Origin: Bacillus fonticola
GTDB taxonomy: Bacteria > Bacillota > Bacilli > Bacillales > JC228
DNA: 64,000 bases
Reading direction: 5' to 3'
Assembly (NCBI RefSeq): GCF_012955605.1
Contig: NZ_CP052135.1
Span: 1,395,501-1,459,500, forward strand
Both the position numbers and the translations under genes were made by a program. Below the pieces are notes generated by a model that did not search any database, had not been told where the DNA came from, and saw only the letters and a list, made by a program, of their open reading frames with translations. Positions 53,838 to 62,888 of this stretch are shown here, one piece after another. Numbering within the stretch: the first letter of the stretch is position 1; each line of letters begins with the position of its first letter.

Positions 53838-55235
53838 ATGGCACACAATAGTACGATGAAGGCCATTCAATTTGATGGGGATACGTTAACACCCATTGCA
53901 ATAAAGAAGCGTTTATCAGGTACAAAAGGCTTTCTACTTGAAAGCTCCTTAAAGCACGAACAAAAAGGACGCTATTCATTTCTTGGCGTAAATCCTTCAA
54001 TAGAACTGATCACAACAGAAGAAGAGCATACGATTCTTTTTCACGAGCAGGGAAAGAAGGTCTCTCGTCAAAAACACGAGCGGACTGTTGATATACTAGC
54101 AGAACTTGTCCAGACAGTAGACACGACGACGCTAGGTCTCCCGCCATTGCCATTTCTTGGTGGGGCTGTCGGTTACGTTGGGTATGACTGCATCCGTCAA
54201 GTGGAGGAGATTGGGGAGTTACTAAATAATGACGCGTCGCTACCGATGGCACACCTTTTGATCTACGACACAGTGGTGGCATACGATCATAAACAACAAA
54301 CTGTCCATATCGTTGCAATCGGCAGAAATGGAGAAACTGAGGAAGAGTTAGAAACTCGATGTGTACAGGTGAAAACAGAAATACAAACTCCGCAAAGAGA
54401 AAGCGACGAACGAATTGAATTTGGTCAAATCGAGTCCAATTGTACGAAGAAAGAGTTTGAAGCGAATGTGCTAAAGGCAAAGGAACTGATTAGAGAAGGA
54501 GAAGTATTCCAAATTGTGCTATCCCAAAGATTACAGCGTACGTACAGTGGAGATGCGTTTTCATTCTATCGGGAGCTAAGAAGACAAAATCCTTCACCGT
54601 ATTTATATTATGTAAACTTTGGTGACTACATCGTTCTTGGCTCTTCACCGGAAAGTCTCGTAAGTGTGCAAGGGGATAACGTCAAAACGAACCCGATCGC
54701 TGGAACAAGACGGCGAGGTGCGACAGAAGAAGAGGACACTGCCTTAGAAAAAGAGCTCCGCCATGACGAGAAGGAACAAGCAGAACACGATATGCTCGTC
54801 GATCTAGGTAGAAATGATTTAGGGAAAGTGTGCAAAACGGGCTCAGTACATGTGAATAGATATCAAGAGGTAGATCGTTACCGTCATGTGATGCACCTCG
54901 TATCAGAAGTGACGGGTACTTTGCAAGATGGTGTTCAACCACTTGATGCTTTAATGAGTTGTTTACCTGCAGGGACCGTATCCGGAGCTCCAAAGATTCG
55001 TGCCATGCAGTGGATTAACACTTTAGAATCTGTGCAGCGTGGCCCGTACGGAGGAGCACTCGGGTACTTTTCGTACAACGGAAACTTAGACTTTGCCCTT
55101 GTCATTCGTACGATGATTTTGAAAGATGATGTTGCCTACGTACAAGCAGGAGCGGGAATTGTCCATGATTCAATTCCAGAAAGCGAGTACGAAGAGACGT
55201 TACACAAAGCGAAAGCCTTGTTAGGAGGAGCGTAA
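53838..55235 (+). CDS. trpE: Anthranilate synthase component I
   Basis: Forms anthranilate from chorismate using ammonia from TrpG. It is 465 residues long. The N-terminal [18 protein letters not shown] segment holds the tryptophan feedback site region. The catalytic C-terminal half has [56 protein letters not shown] and [16 protein letters not shown] chose ATG at 53838, 9 nt after GGGGAG. trpG starts immediately after the stop. Confidence 0.97.
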   Translation: MAHNSTMKAIQFDGDTLTPIAIKKRLSGTKGFLLESSLKHEQKGRYSFLGVNPSIELITTEEEHTILFHEQGKKVSRQKHERTVDILAELVQTVDTTTLGLPPLPFLGGAVGYVGYDCIRQVEEIGELLNNDASLPMAHLLIYDTVVAYDHKQQTVHIVAIGRNGETEEELETRCVQVKTEIQTPQRESDERIEFGQIESNCTKKEFEANVLKAKELIREGEVFQIVLSQRLQRTYSGDAFSFYRELRRQNPSPYLYYVNFGDYIVLGSSPESLVSVQGDNVKTNPIAGTRRRGATEEEDTALEKELRHDEKEQAEHDMLVDLGRNDLGKVCKTGSVHVNRYQEVDRYRHVMHLVSEVTGTLQDGVQPLDALMSCLPAGTVSGAPKIRAMQWINTLESVQRGPYGGALGYFSYNGNLDFALVIRTMILKDDVAYVQAGAGIVHDSIPESEYEETLHKAKALLGGA

Positions 55236-55829
55236 ATGATCTTACTACTTGATAATTACGATTCGTTCACATATAACCTATACCAGCAAATCGCGCAGTA
55301 CAAAGAAGTTGAAGTAGTGCGCAATGACGAACAAACGGCAGAAGAGCTACTAGCTAAGATGCCTGAGGCCATTATCCTTTCCCCTGGTCCGGGCCACCCG
55401 AGAGATGCGGGGATGATGATGGACCTTATTCAAAAAGGTGCTGAGCAAGTTCCGATGCTCGGCATTTGCTTAGGTCACCAAGCGATATTTGAAGCCTTCG
55501 GTGGCACAATTCGCCAAGCAAAGCGAATCATGCATGGGAAACGGTCCAACATCCAACACGACGGAGAAGGGGTTTTCGCTTACATGCCACAGCCTCTTCA
55601 AGTGATGCGCTACCATTCCTTAACTGCAGACCACGCGACGTGTCCTAGTAGTTTGGCGATGACAGCAACGAGCATGGATGATGGTGAAGTGATGGCGATT
55701 CGTCACCGTACGAAGCCGATCTTTGGATTTCAGTTTCATCCGGAATCAATCGGAACAGGAAAAGGAAATGACTTAATCGCTGGATTTTTCCAGCAGATCG
55801 AACATTCTAAGGAGGTAACTACAAAGTGA
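55236..55829 (+). CDS. trpG: Anthranilate synthase glutamine amidotransferase
   Basis: A 197-residue class I glutamine amidotransferase that supplies ammonia to TrpE. The catalytic Cys is in GICLGHQAIFEAFGG and the His/Glu pair in FQFHPESI. LLDNYDSFTYNLYQ and SPGPGHPRDAG are conserved. Unlike B. subtilis, where trpG (pabA) lies in the folate operon, this copy is within the trp operon. It has no gap to trpE and overlaps trpD by 4 nt. Confidence 0.97.
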   Translation: MILLLDNYDSFTYNLYQQIAQYKEVEVVRNDEQTAEELLAKMPEAIILSPGPGHPRDAGMMMDLIQKGAEQVPMLGICLGHQAIFEAFGGTIRQAKRIMHGKRSNIQHDGEGVFAYMPQPLQVMRYHSLTADHATCPSSLAMTATSMDDGEVMAIRHRTKPIFGFQFHPESIGTGKGNDLIAGFFQQIEHSKEVTTK

Positions 55830-56854
55830 AGCAATTTTTGCAACGGGTAGTTGAGGGAAGCGATTTGAGCCGAGATGAGATGAGAGAAGCAGCACGTGAA
55901 ATGTTTAAAGAAGAGACCCCCGATGTACAGATTGCTGGCTTTCTCCTTTCTTTACGAACAAAAGGGGAGACAGTAGATGAAATTGTTGGGCTAGTCGATG
56001 TGCTCCAAGAAAAAGCACTGCCTTTTTCTAAAAAGCCAATCGCGTATATGGATAACTGTGGCACTGGGGGCGACGGCTCGCAAAGTTTTAATGTGAGTAC
56101 GACAAGCGCGTTTGTGTTAGCAGCTGCTGGTTGCCACGTTGCGAAGCACGGCAACCGAAGCGTGACCTCTCGTAGTGGGAGTGCTGATGTGTTGGAGGTA
56201 CTTAATATTTCACTGACACTGTCAGCTACACAAACCGAACGTGTACTACAAGAAGCGAACATTGCCTTTTTGTTTGCGCAGCATGTTCACAAAAGCATGA
56301 AACGGGTCATGAAAGTAAGGAAAGATCTTGGTGTACCGACCATTTTAAACTTAATTGGTCCACTAACAAATCCATTTCCTTTACAGTATCAGGTACTCGG
56401 CATGTATCGCGGTGACTTGCTTGAGAAATTTGCACACGTTTTGCACGAGCTGGGCAGAAAACGGGCAGTCGTTATACACGGAGCAGATGGAGTTGATGAA
56501 GCGAGTCTATCTGGAGAGAACAAGCTCGTCTTTCTAGAAGAAGGAAAGATTCGTACGGAAATCCTTTGCCCAGAAGACGTCGGATTAGCTCGCTATTCTT
56601 TACAGGATATTCGTGGCGGTGACGCGACCCAAAACGCACAATTACTGCAAAATATACTGAACGGAACAGCACCTCAAGCTTATGTGGATACGGTTCTCTT
56701 TAACGCAGGTATCGGCTTGTATGTCGCTGAAAAGGCAAACACGATAGCAGAAGGAGTTCACTTAGCTCGTCAAATCATCGAAAATAGCAGTGCGAAAGAA
56801 GCACTTGAAACGTTGCAACAATCGATGGATCGTATACAGGAGGTCGCGCAATGA
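55826..56854 (+). CDS. trpD: Anthranilate phosphoribosyltransferase
   Basis: Transfers phosphoribose from PRPP to anthranilate. It is 342 residues long. DNCGTGGDGSQSFNVSTTSAFV binds PRPP, KHGNRSVTSRSGSADVLE binds substrate, and GPLTNPF is conserved. It starts with GTG at 55826, well spaced after AAGGAGG, and overlaps both neighbours by 4 nt. Confidence 0.97.
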   Translation: MKQFLQRVVEGSDLSRDEMREAAREMFKEETPDVQIAGFLLSLRTKGETVDEIVGLVDVLQEKALPFSKKPIAYMDNCGTGGDGSQSFNVSTTSAFVLAAAGCHVAKHGNRSVTSRSGSADVLEVLNISLTLSATQTERVLQEANIAFLFAQHVHKSMKRVMKVRKDLGVPTILNLIGPLTNPFPLQYQVLGMYRGDLLEKFAHVLHELGRKRAVVIHGADGVDEASLSGENKLVFLEEGKIRTEILCPEDVGLARYSLQDIRGGDATQNAQLLQNILNGTAPQAYVDTVLFNAGIGLYVAEKANTIAEGVHLARQIIENSSAKEALETLQQSMDRIQEVAQ

Positions 56855-57654
56855 CGAAAACAGGTACCATTTTAGATCGCATTTTAGAAACGAAGCGGGA
56901 GGAAATTGCCGAGCTACCGCGCGTGACACCACCAAGCCGAGTGAAGGTGCCACACGGATTTACGAAGCAACTTGCGATACGTACAAATTTGGCAGTGATA
57001 AGCGAATTCAAACGCGCCTCACCTTCAAAAGGGGATATTGCACCGGATGCAGTAGCGAAGGAACGAGCTTGGCACTATGAAAGAAGCGGCGCTAGTGCTA
57101 TTTCGTGCTTAACAGACGCGACGTATTTTAAAGGTTCCTTCGATGATTTAGAGGAAATGGCTAATGCCACACATCTTCCTGTACTATGTAAAGATTTTAT
57201 TATAGATAAATCGCAAATCGACTACGCGGTGGTAAAAGGTGCGAGCCTTATTCTTTTAATCGTGAGTGCTTTGACAGAAGCAGAGTTGAAAGCTTTACAT
57301 GAGTACGCATCTTCTTTTGATGCGGACGTACTTGTGGAGGTACACAACGAAGAAGAATTAGAAACTGCTTTCCGTATAGGGGCAACGTTAATCGGGGTGA
57401 ACAACAGAAACTTAGCTACTTTTGAAGTGGATCTGTGTACTTCAGAAAAGCTCGGACCACTCATTCATAACAAAGGGGCATTTTTCATTGCAGAAAGCGG
57501 CATTGCAACAAGCGAGGATGTAGCCCGGATGCGCGATGTGTATGCTGATGGCTTACTTGTTGGTGAATCACTTATGCGCCAGGAAGATCCTTCTAATGCT
57601 CTCCAATCTTTTCAAATAGAGAAGAGGGGACGCAATCATGGAAACGAAGGTTAA
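56851..57654 (+). CDS. trpC: Indole-3-glycerol phosphate synthase
   Basis: A 267-residue TIM-barrel enzyme closing the indole ring. AVISEFKRASPSKGDI with the catalytic Lys/Glu region, VLCKDFIIDKSQIDYA, GVNNRNLATFEVDL and ESGIATSEDV are all present. It overlaps trpD by 4 nt and trpF by 17 nt. Confidence 0.97.
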   Translation: MTKTGTILDRILETKREEIAELPRVTPPSRVKVPHGFTKQLAIRTNLAVISEFKRASPSKGDIAPDAVAKERAWHYERSGASAISCLTDATYFKGSFDDLEEMANATHLPVLCKDFIIDKSQIDYAVVKGASLILLIVSALTEAELKALHEYASSFDADVLVEVHNEEELETAFRIGATLIGVNNRNLATFEVDLCTSEKLGPLIHNKGAFFIAESGIATSEDVARMRDVYADGLLVGESLMRQEDPSNALQSFQIEKRGRNHGNEG

Positions 57655-58249
57655 GATTTGTGGAATCCGTGATTTGGAAAGCGCTCAAGCTGCCGTTCAA
57701 TATGGAGCAGATGCCATCGGGTTCGTATTTGCTGCAAGTAAGCGGCGTATTAGTAAGGAAGAAGCGAAACATATCATCGATCAGCTACCAGTAGACGTCG
57801 AAAAGGTTGGAGTGTTTGTGAATGAAAGTCGTGACGTCATGGAGGAGATCGCCGAATGCGGGCTGACGATGTTTCAATGCCACGGAGAAGAGACGTATGA
57901 GTTTTGTCAGTCGTTATCATTACCCGTAATAAAGGCGTTACCACTCAAGTCAAAACAGGATGCGCTAAAGCTAGATGAGTATGAAACGTCCTATGTTCTC
58001 GTCGACAGCGGAAACGGTCCGTATCGTGGAGGAAATGGCACCACATTTCCGTGGGAGTGGCTACAAGGGATGTCTTTTCCAGCGCCACTCGTTTTAGCAG
58101 GAGGACTTCACTCAGGAAATGTACAAACAGCTATCGAAACAGTGAGGCCAGCCATGATCGACACGTCCAGCGGCGTTGAAACAGACGGTGTCAAGGATCT
58201 AGAAAAAATTAAAGCCTTTTTACAGGCAGTAAAGGGGAGAACAAAATGA
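57638..58249 (+). CDS. trpF: Phosphoribosylanthranilate isomerase
   Basis: A 203-residue TIM-barrel isomerase acting between TrpD and TrpC. The catalytic Cys is in [14 protein letters not shown] and the Asp in [26 protein letters not shown] and [10 protein letters not shown] form the phosphate site. The start lies 17 nt inside trpC after GAGGGGA, and the stop overlaps trpB by 4 nt. Confidence 0.96.
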   Translation: METKVKICGIRDLESAQAAVQYGADAIGFVFAASKRRISKEEAKHIIDQLPVDVEKVGVFVNESRDVMEEIAECGLTMFQCHGEETYEFCQSLSLPVIKALPLKSKQDALKLDEYETSYVLVDSGNGPYRGGNGTTFPWEWLQGMSFPAPLVLAGGLHSGNVQTAIETVRPAMIDTSSGVETDGVKDLEKIKAFLQAVKGRTK

Positions 58250-59454
58250 GCAACACATACCAGTTCCCGACCCATTTAGGTTACTACGGAGAATTCGGCG
58301 GAAGATTTGTTCCCGAAACGTTGATGCACGCTGTGCTAGAGCTTGAGGAAGCCTACCAAGCTGTAAAAAATGATCCGGCGTTTCAAAAGGAAATGAACGA
58401 GTTGTTGACAGAATACGTGGGACGCGAAACACCGCTATACTTTGCTAAAAACTTAACAGAGCACATCGGCGGACCGGACATTTATTTGAAGCGCGAAGAC
58501 CTCAACCACACAGGCGCACACAAAATTAACAACACCGTCGGACAGGCGCTCCTTGCTAAACGAATGGGCAAAGAGAAAATCGTCGCAGAAACAGGTGCAG
58601 GTCAACACGGTGTCGCAACCGCAACCGTTTGTGCGTTGCTCAATTTGGAATGTGTCATTTTTATGGGGGAAGAGGATGTAAGGCGCCAGCAATTGAACGT
58701 ATTTCGTATGGAGCTACTTGGTGCGAAAGTCGTTTCCGTTTCACAAGGGAGTGCTACGTTGAAAGATGCTGTTAACGAAGCGTTACGCTACTGGGTTGCT
58801 CACGTTGATGATACGCATTACATCATCGGTTCAGTACTAGGTCCACACCCGTTTCCACAAATCGTACGGGACTTCCAAAGTGTTATTGGTGCTGAAACAA
58901 AGCAACAGCTACACGCAAAAACAGGCGCGCTTCCTGATGCAGTTGTCGCGTGTATCGGTGGGGGAAGTAACGCCATGGGGATGTTCTATCCTTTTGTGGA
59001 GGACGAACAGGTTCGTTTATACGGAGTGGAAGCTGCGGGAAGTGGAATTGACACAGAAAAGCATGCTGCTAGCTTAACGAAAGGAAAACTTGGCGTTTTG
59101 CACGGTGCAAAAATGTATTTACTCCAAGACGACGACGGACAAGTGCAAGAAGCACATTCTGTATCTGCAGGTCTTGACTACCCCGGAGTAGGTCCAGAGC
59201 ATAGCCACCTGAAAGATATCGAACGTGTTCAGTACACGTCGATTACTGACGAAGAAGCCCTAGCAGCTTTTCAATTATTAGCGAAAAAAGAGGGCATCAT
59301 TCCAGCGCTCGAAAGTTCTCATGCGGTCGCATACGCAGAAAAGCTCGGCAAAACGATGAACAAAGGAGAAACACTCGTTATTTGTTTGTCAGGTCGAGGC
59401 GATAAAGACGTCAATCAAGTGAGAGAGCTACTAAAAGGAGGAGACGCGCAATGA
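58246..59454 (+). CDS. trpB: Tryptophan synthase beta chain
   Basis: A 402-residue PLP enzyme joining indole and serine. [13 protein letters not shown] at the start and [16 protein letters not shown] with the PLP-binding Lys are present. [13 protein letters not shown], the phosphate loop [13 protein letters not shown] and a C-terminal CLSGRGDKD complete the family pattern. It is the main TrpB1 type that pairs with TrpA. It overlaps trpF and trpA by 4 nt each. Confidence 0.98.
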   Translation: MSNTYQFPTHLGYYGEFGGRFVPETLMHAVLELEEAYQAVKNDPAFQKEMNELLTEYVGRETPLYFAKNLTEHIGGPDIYLKREDLNHTGAHKINNTVGQALLAKRMGKEKIVAETGAGQHGVATATVCALLNLECVIFMGEEDVRRQQLNVFRMELLGAKVVSVSQGSATLKDAVNEALRYWVAHVDDTHYIIGSVLGPHPFPQIVRDFQSVIGAETKQQLHAKTGALPDAVVACIGGGSNAMGMFYPFVEDEQVRLYGVEAAGSGIDTEKHAASLTKGKLGVLHGAKMYLLQDDDGQVQEAHSVSAGLDYPGVGPEHSHLKDIERVQYTSITDEEALAAFQLLAKKEGIIPALESSHAVAYAEKLGKTMNKGETLVICLSGRGDKDVNQVRELLKGGDAQ

Positions 59455-60245
59455 ACCCGATCCACGAAAGAACACAAACCGTTCAACAACAAGGCGGAAA
59501 AGCGTTCGTTCCGTACGTCATGGCCGGTGACCCCTCACTAGAAAAATTACCGGAACAGCTACTCTTTTTACAAGAAGCTGGCGCTACGTGCATTGAGGTC
59601 GGCATCCCGTTTTCTGATCCGGTAGCAGACGGTCCGACCATTCAGGCTGCTGGTATCCGGGCACTAGCTGCAGGAGTGACGACAGAAAAAGTATTTCAAA
59701 CATTAGATGGAGTCAAGGAAGAGCTAAACACACCGCTCTTGTTAATGGTGTATACGAACACGCTATTTGCCTACGGAGTAGATGCATTTTTAGAACGTGC
59801 CAACGCTGTAGGAGTGAGCGGACTCATCGTACCGGATCTACCTTATGAGGAAGAGTCACTACTCTCCAACGCAATTGAGAAGGAAGGTCTCATCCTCATC
59901 CGACTCGTCACCTTAACAAGTCCAGATTCACGCGTAGAGATGGTGACAAAAGAGGCAAAAGGCTTCCTCTACGCAGTGACAGTAAAAGGAACAACCGGCG
60001 CACGCGAAGGGTTCCCGATCGAAGAACTACAACAATTTGCCGACCGCATCCGCAACGTCAGCAACCTACCCGTTTACGCTGGCTTCGGCATCTCCACACC
60101 AGTACACGTACAAGAGATGACAAATATATTCGACGGCGTCATCGTAGGAAGCAAAATCGTCCAATCCTTCCACGAAGGAGATCTCGACACCATCCAGGAA
60201 CTCATTGCCGGAACTGGTACGCCCCGAATTTTGTCGAAAAAGTAA
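59451..60245 (+). CDS. trpA: Tryptophan synthase alpha chain, 3' end inside a duplicated repeat
   Basis: A 264-residue TIM-barrel subunit that cleaves indole-3-glycerol phosphate and passes indole to TrpB. The catalytic Glu is in [19 protein letters not shown], and the Asp region follows in [30 protein letters not shown] and GVIVGSKIV form the phosphate site. The last ~15 residues ([15 protein letters not shown]) are encoded by the first copy of a 45-bp tandem duplication, so the normal C-terminus has been replaced or extended by repeat sequence. Its length is still normal. Confidence 0.96.
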   Translation: MNPIHERTQTVQQQGGKAFVPYVMAGDPSLEKLPEQLLFLQEAGATCIEVGIPFSDPVADGPTIQAAGIRALAAGVTTEKVFQTLDGVKEELNTPLLLMVYTNTLFAYGVDAFLERANAVGVSGLIVPDLPYEEESLLSNAIEKEGLILIRLVTLTSPDSRVEMVTKEAKGFLYAVTVKGTTGAREGFPIEELQQFADRIRNVSNLPVYAGFGISTPVHVQEMTNIFDGVIVGSKIVQSFHEGDLDTIQELIAGTGTPRILSKK

Positions 60246-60288
60246 CTCATTACCGGAACTGGCACGCCCCGAATTTTGTCGGAAAAGT
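60199..60288. repeat. 45-bp tandem duplication at the end of trpA
   Basis: Two adjacent 45-bp copies (60199-60243 and 60244-60288) differ at only three positions. Both contain GCCCCGAATTTTGTCG. The first copy codes for the TrpA C-terminus and the second begins at the last two bases of the stop codon. A diverged relative of the core lies at 61829-61870. Confidence 0.93.
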
Positions 60289-60301
60289 TAGCGGTACTCA
60301 T

Positions 60302-60338
60302 AAAAAAAGAGGGACCTCCTTTATGTGGGAGTCCCTCT
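60302..60338 (-). terminator. Terminator between trpA and the convergent methyltransferase unit
   Basis: AGAGGGAC (60308-60315) pairs with GTCCCTCT (60331-60338). The T-run lies on the minus-strand side, so it mainly serves the minus genes. On the plus strand no T-tract follows. Confidence 0.75.
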
Positions 60339-60340
60339 AA

Positions 60341-60469
60341 CTATTTAGTGAATGAACGATCTCCCCAATGATGCCCTTCATTTCGATGTACACCTAAATC
60401 TGCATTGGTCATGATGACAGCGGTTCTGTTATCCTGCCCGAGTCCATTTTTACCATTGCCCCTCCCCAA
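60341..60469 (-). CDS. Possible small gene (42 residues) after the methyltransferase
   Basis: The frame begins with TTG at 60469, 24 nt after the methyltransferase stop, and ends 3 nt before a terminator. It encodes GRGNGKNGLGQDNRTAVIM, then TNADLGVHRNEGHHWGDRS, with no hydrophobic part. The ribosome binding site is weak. The tight fit between an upstream gene and a terminator supports it; I recognise no family, so it may be spurious or a remnant. Confidence 0.35.
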   Translation of the reverse strand: MGRGNGKNGLGQDNRTAVIMTNADLGVHRNEGHHWGDRSFTK

Positions 60470-60492
60470 TTTCTCTCTACACTTCGAAAACC

Positions 60493-61227
60493 CTACTCCA
60501 TCTTCGTCGCCTTCATAACTCTGTAGCCAAGATCCTCTGCATAGTCTAGTAGCAGCTGACTGTGGTCTAGTAATACGTTTTGTACTTTACGGTCCATCTT
60601 TTTCACTTGTGAAGAAGTAGTCCCCTTGTCTTCATTCATATCGTATTCTTGGAGTTCTTGGAGAATCGTTTTTGATTTTAGCACGTCTACTTTATGAAAC
60701 CCCGCCTGTTGGATGGCTCGAATCCAGTCTTTTTCAGAAAACATTTTTTCAATGTTATAAAACTTCTTTATTCTGTCTTCCTCGTTTTTAGTTAAGGAAT
60801 CCTCTTTTGTCATTTCAATACATAAAAGTGATCCATTTGGTGTGAGCACTCGAAAATACTCTGCTAATGATTTCGATACGCTCGTAAAAACGGTAGAGGA
60901 CTCCGCAATAATCCAGTCAAATGATTCATCTTCAAAAGGCAGGTTTTCTAAGCTTGCTTCCACTATGTTTATCGGCAGTTTTTCTTTCTTACAGCGTTTA
61001 GTCGCTTGTTGAATCATTTGCGGGTGTTTGTCAACGGCATATACTGTACATTTCAGTTCTTTGGCGACATAGAGAGAGGTTAAACCAGTTCCACACCCTG
61101 CATCAAGAACTTTCGCGCCAGGAATAATTTTTTCGCTTTTGAGGATTTTTTTTGTTAGAACGTGTCCACCAGGGTGTGCTTCGGCAATTCCACCATAAGC
61201 TAACGCATCTTGATAGGTTAGTGTCAT
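60493..61227 (-). CDS. Class I SAM-dependent methyltransferase
   Basis: A 244-residue cytosolic methyltransferase. GAKVLDAGCGTGLTSLYVA is motif I, VYAVDKHPQMIQQA the acidic loop, FDWIIAESSTVFTSV motif IV and VLTPNGSLLCIEM motif V. The C-terminal ~90 residues (FYNIEKMFSEKDWIRAIQQAGF onwards) resemble those of small-molecule methyltransferases. AAGGGG lies ~10 nt before the ATG. The substrate is unknown. Confidence 0.9.
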   Translation of the reverse strand: MTLTYQDALAYGGIAEAHPGGHVLTKKILKSEKIIPGAKVLDAGCGTGLTSLYVAKELKCTVYAVDKHPQMIQQATKRCKKEKLPINIVEASLENLPFEDESFDWIIAESSTVFTSVSKSLAEYFRVLTPNGSLLCIEMTKEDSLTKNEEDRIKKFYNIEKMFSEKDWIRAIQQAGFHKVDVLKSKTILQELQEYDMNEDKGTTSSQVKKMDRKVQNVLLDHSQLLLDYAEDLGYRVMKATKME

Positions 61228-61418
61228 AAAACGTTTGCCCCTTTTTGAAAATGAGTTGCTTCTATGCTATGTCATCATTTGAGTTGTGGTTCCCCTGTTG
61301 ATTTACAAACGTAATAAACAACGCCTATTTCCGTGAAGTATCGTACAGGTGTCTATTCCTTTATGGACAAATATGCATAGTCTGTTAATGGCTATAAAAA
61401 GAGGAGGTGTAACAATCC

Positions 61419-61685
61419 ATGTCTGTTACACGTTATCACAGCATGTGTCGTCAAGGAATCGGCAGACCTGTACAAATTAGAACCTTTAACGGGCAAGTGC
61501 ATAGAGGTGTCATTGAAAGAGTAGGAGGCAACAGAGTATACCTGCGTCCATTTGGCAGAGCAAACTTTGCCGGCTACGGATACCCCTACTATGGCGGCTA
61601 TGGAGGCTATGGCGGCTGGGGATGGGGTGCAGGAATTGCGCTCGGTGCCATTGCGGCTCTAGCCTTCATTCCATTTTTCTTCTAA
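61419..61685 (+). CDS. Small Gly/Tyr-rich protein, probably spore- or surface-associated
   Basis: An 88-residue protein. Residues ~14-45 (GRPVQIRTFNGQVHRGVIERVGGNRVYLRP) look like an Sm-fold strand pattern. A Gly/Tyr repeat (GYPYYGGYGGYGGWGWG) and one hydrophobic helix (IALGAIAALAFIPFFF) follow. GGAGGTG precedes the ATG. It is followed 39 nt later by a YjcZ-type gene. A spore-coat or membrane role is inference from composition and neighbour. Confidence 0.75.
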   Translation: MSVTRYHSMCRQGIGRPVQIRTFNGQVHRGVIERVGGNRVYLRPFGRANFAGYGYPYYGGYGGYGGWGWGAGIALGAIAALAFIPFFF

Positions 61686-61724
61686 TTACTTTTTGAAACT
61701 GAAAGCTGAAGAGGGGGTGAAAAA

Positions 61725-61829
61725 ATGAACGGAGGAAGCGGATTTGCATTAATCGTTGTGCTATTTATCCTACTCATTATTGTAGGAGCAGCATACGTCG
61801 GCGGTGGATTCGGGGGCGGCGCATACTAG
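61725..61829 (+). CDS. YjcZ-type small sporulation protein
   Basis: A 34-residue peptide with the family core [17 protein letters not shown] between a short Gly/Ser head and a Gly-rich tail (GGGFGGGAY). AGGGGGTG lies 5 nt before the ATG. It pairs with the Gly/Tyr-rich gene upstream. A sequence related to the trpA repeat abuts its stop codon. Confidence 0.88.
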   Translation: MNGGSGFALIVVLFILLIIVGAAYVGGGFGGGAY

Positions 61830-61901
61830 AAACGGGCACGCCCCAGAAATTTGTAAAATGAGTAAGTACGTCCTCGGGAGACCGAGGGCTTATTTGCATA
61901 A

Positions 61902-62139
61902 TTTAAACGTACATTTCAGGAAAAAACGAAAAAGGCTCAATTAAAGCGTACTCTGGAGCAACAGGAACGACAGGCAGCACGACTAGCAAAAAAGTCAAAA
62001 AAGATGTCGTCGAGCGAGCGGGACAACTATAAAAACTTTGCCATTGGAAAGACAGGGAAAGCGAGAACAATTCGAGGAACAGCTAGAGCGACTTGACGAC
62101 GTAAAGAAACCTAAAGATCAAAAGAGTTCTAGTCACTAA
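61902..62139 (+). pseudogene. Possible decayed coding sequence for a charged coiled-coil protein
   Basis: This frame is open from 61902 to a TGA at 62094 (KKAQLKRTLEQQERQAARLA, then SERDNYKNFAIGKTGK) but has no start codon with a ribosome binding site. A shift of one base near 62055 continues it as EQFEEQLERLDDVKKPKDQ to TAA at 62137. Two joined, similarly charged helical segments suggest a truncated, frameshifted gene. It could be chance. A hairpin CCTCGG-GAGA-CCGAGG lies just upstream at 61871-61886. Confidence 0.3.
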
Positions 62140-62888
62140 ATTCTCTCTAAAGAAATTCCACGCTCCGTAAGTGCCTTAGTCACGGCTGAAATAAAATTCA
62201 ACGCCTCACACGTATCCGCGTGAACACACAACGTGTCAACAGGCATAGAAATCACCTTGTCATTACTAGCGGTGACCGTTCCTCTTTCAATCATTTGCAG
62301 GGCTTGCTGGAGTGCCACTCGTGGGTCTTCCAAAACTGCACCGCTTTTCAAACGAGAAACGAGGGTGCCGTCTTCCTCATAGCAACGGTCCATAAAACCT
62401 TCCGATGCAAACCGGAGTCTAGCCGCTACCACAACTTCCCGCAACACACCCGTTGGCTGCCCATAAATCAGGAGATCATCACGAAAGGATTTGATAGCCT
62501 CTACGAATGCCTCAGCATACACTCTTTCCTCATGAATTTTGTGATACAACGCTCCATGTGCTTTGACATGATGGAGAGAGGCTGACTGTTCACCCACAAA
62601 TGCTTGCAAACTACCTAACTGGGCCAATACGAGGGCATACACTTCATCAGGTGTTCTATCCGTCCACCGCCGACCAAAGCCAGCTCGATCGTCTAGACCA
62701 GGGTGGGCTCCAATAGCCAATCCATGTTTTTTCGCTAATTGAACTGTCTTCCGCATCGTTACCGGGTCCCCCGCATGCATACCACAAGCAATGTTCACTG
62801 AGCTCACATGCGAAAATAATGCCTCATCCATCCCAAACGAATAAGCACCAAACCCTTCACCTGCATCACAATTCAAATCAATTTTCAT
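62136..62888 (-). CDS. pxpA: 5-oxoprolinase subunit A
   Basis: A 250-residue protein of the LamB/YcsF family, part of the ATP-dependent PxpABC complex that opens 5-oxoproline to glutamate. DLNCDAGEGFGAYSFGMDEAL at the start, SVNIACGMHAGDP, GAHPGLDDRAGFGRR and HHVKAHGALYHK are family motifs with the conserved Asp/His. It overlaps pxpC by 4 nt and is the last gene of pxpB-pxpC-pxpA. Confidence 0.95.
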   Translation of the reverse strand: MKIDLNCDAGEGFGAYSFGMDEALFSHVSSVNIACGMHAGDPVTMRKTVQLAKKHGLAIGAHPGLDDRAGFGRRWTDRTPDEVYALVLAQLGSLQAFVGEQSASLHHVKAHGALYHKIHEERVYAEAFVEAIKSFRDDLLIYGQPTGVLREVVVAARLRFASEGFMDRCYEEDGTLVSRLKSGAVLEDPRVALQQALQMIERGTVTASNDKVISMPVDTLCVHADTCEALNFISAVTKALTERGISLERI

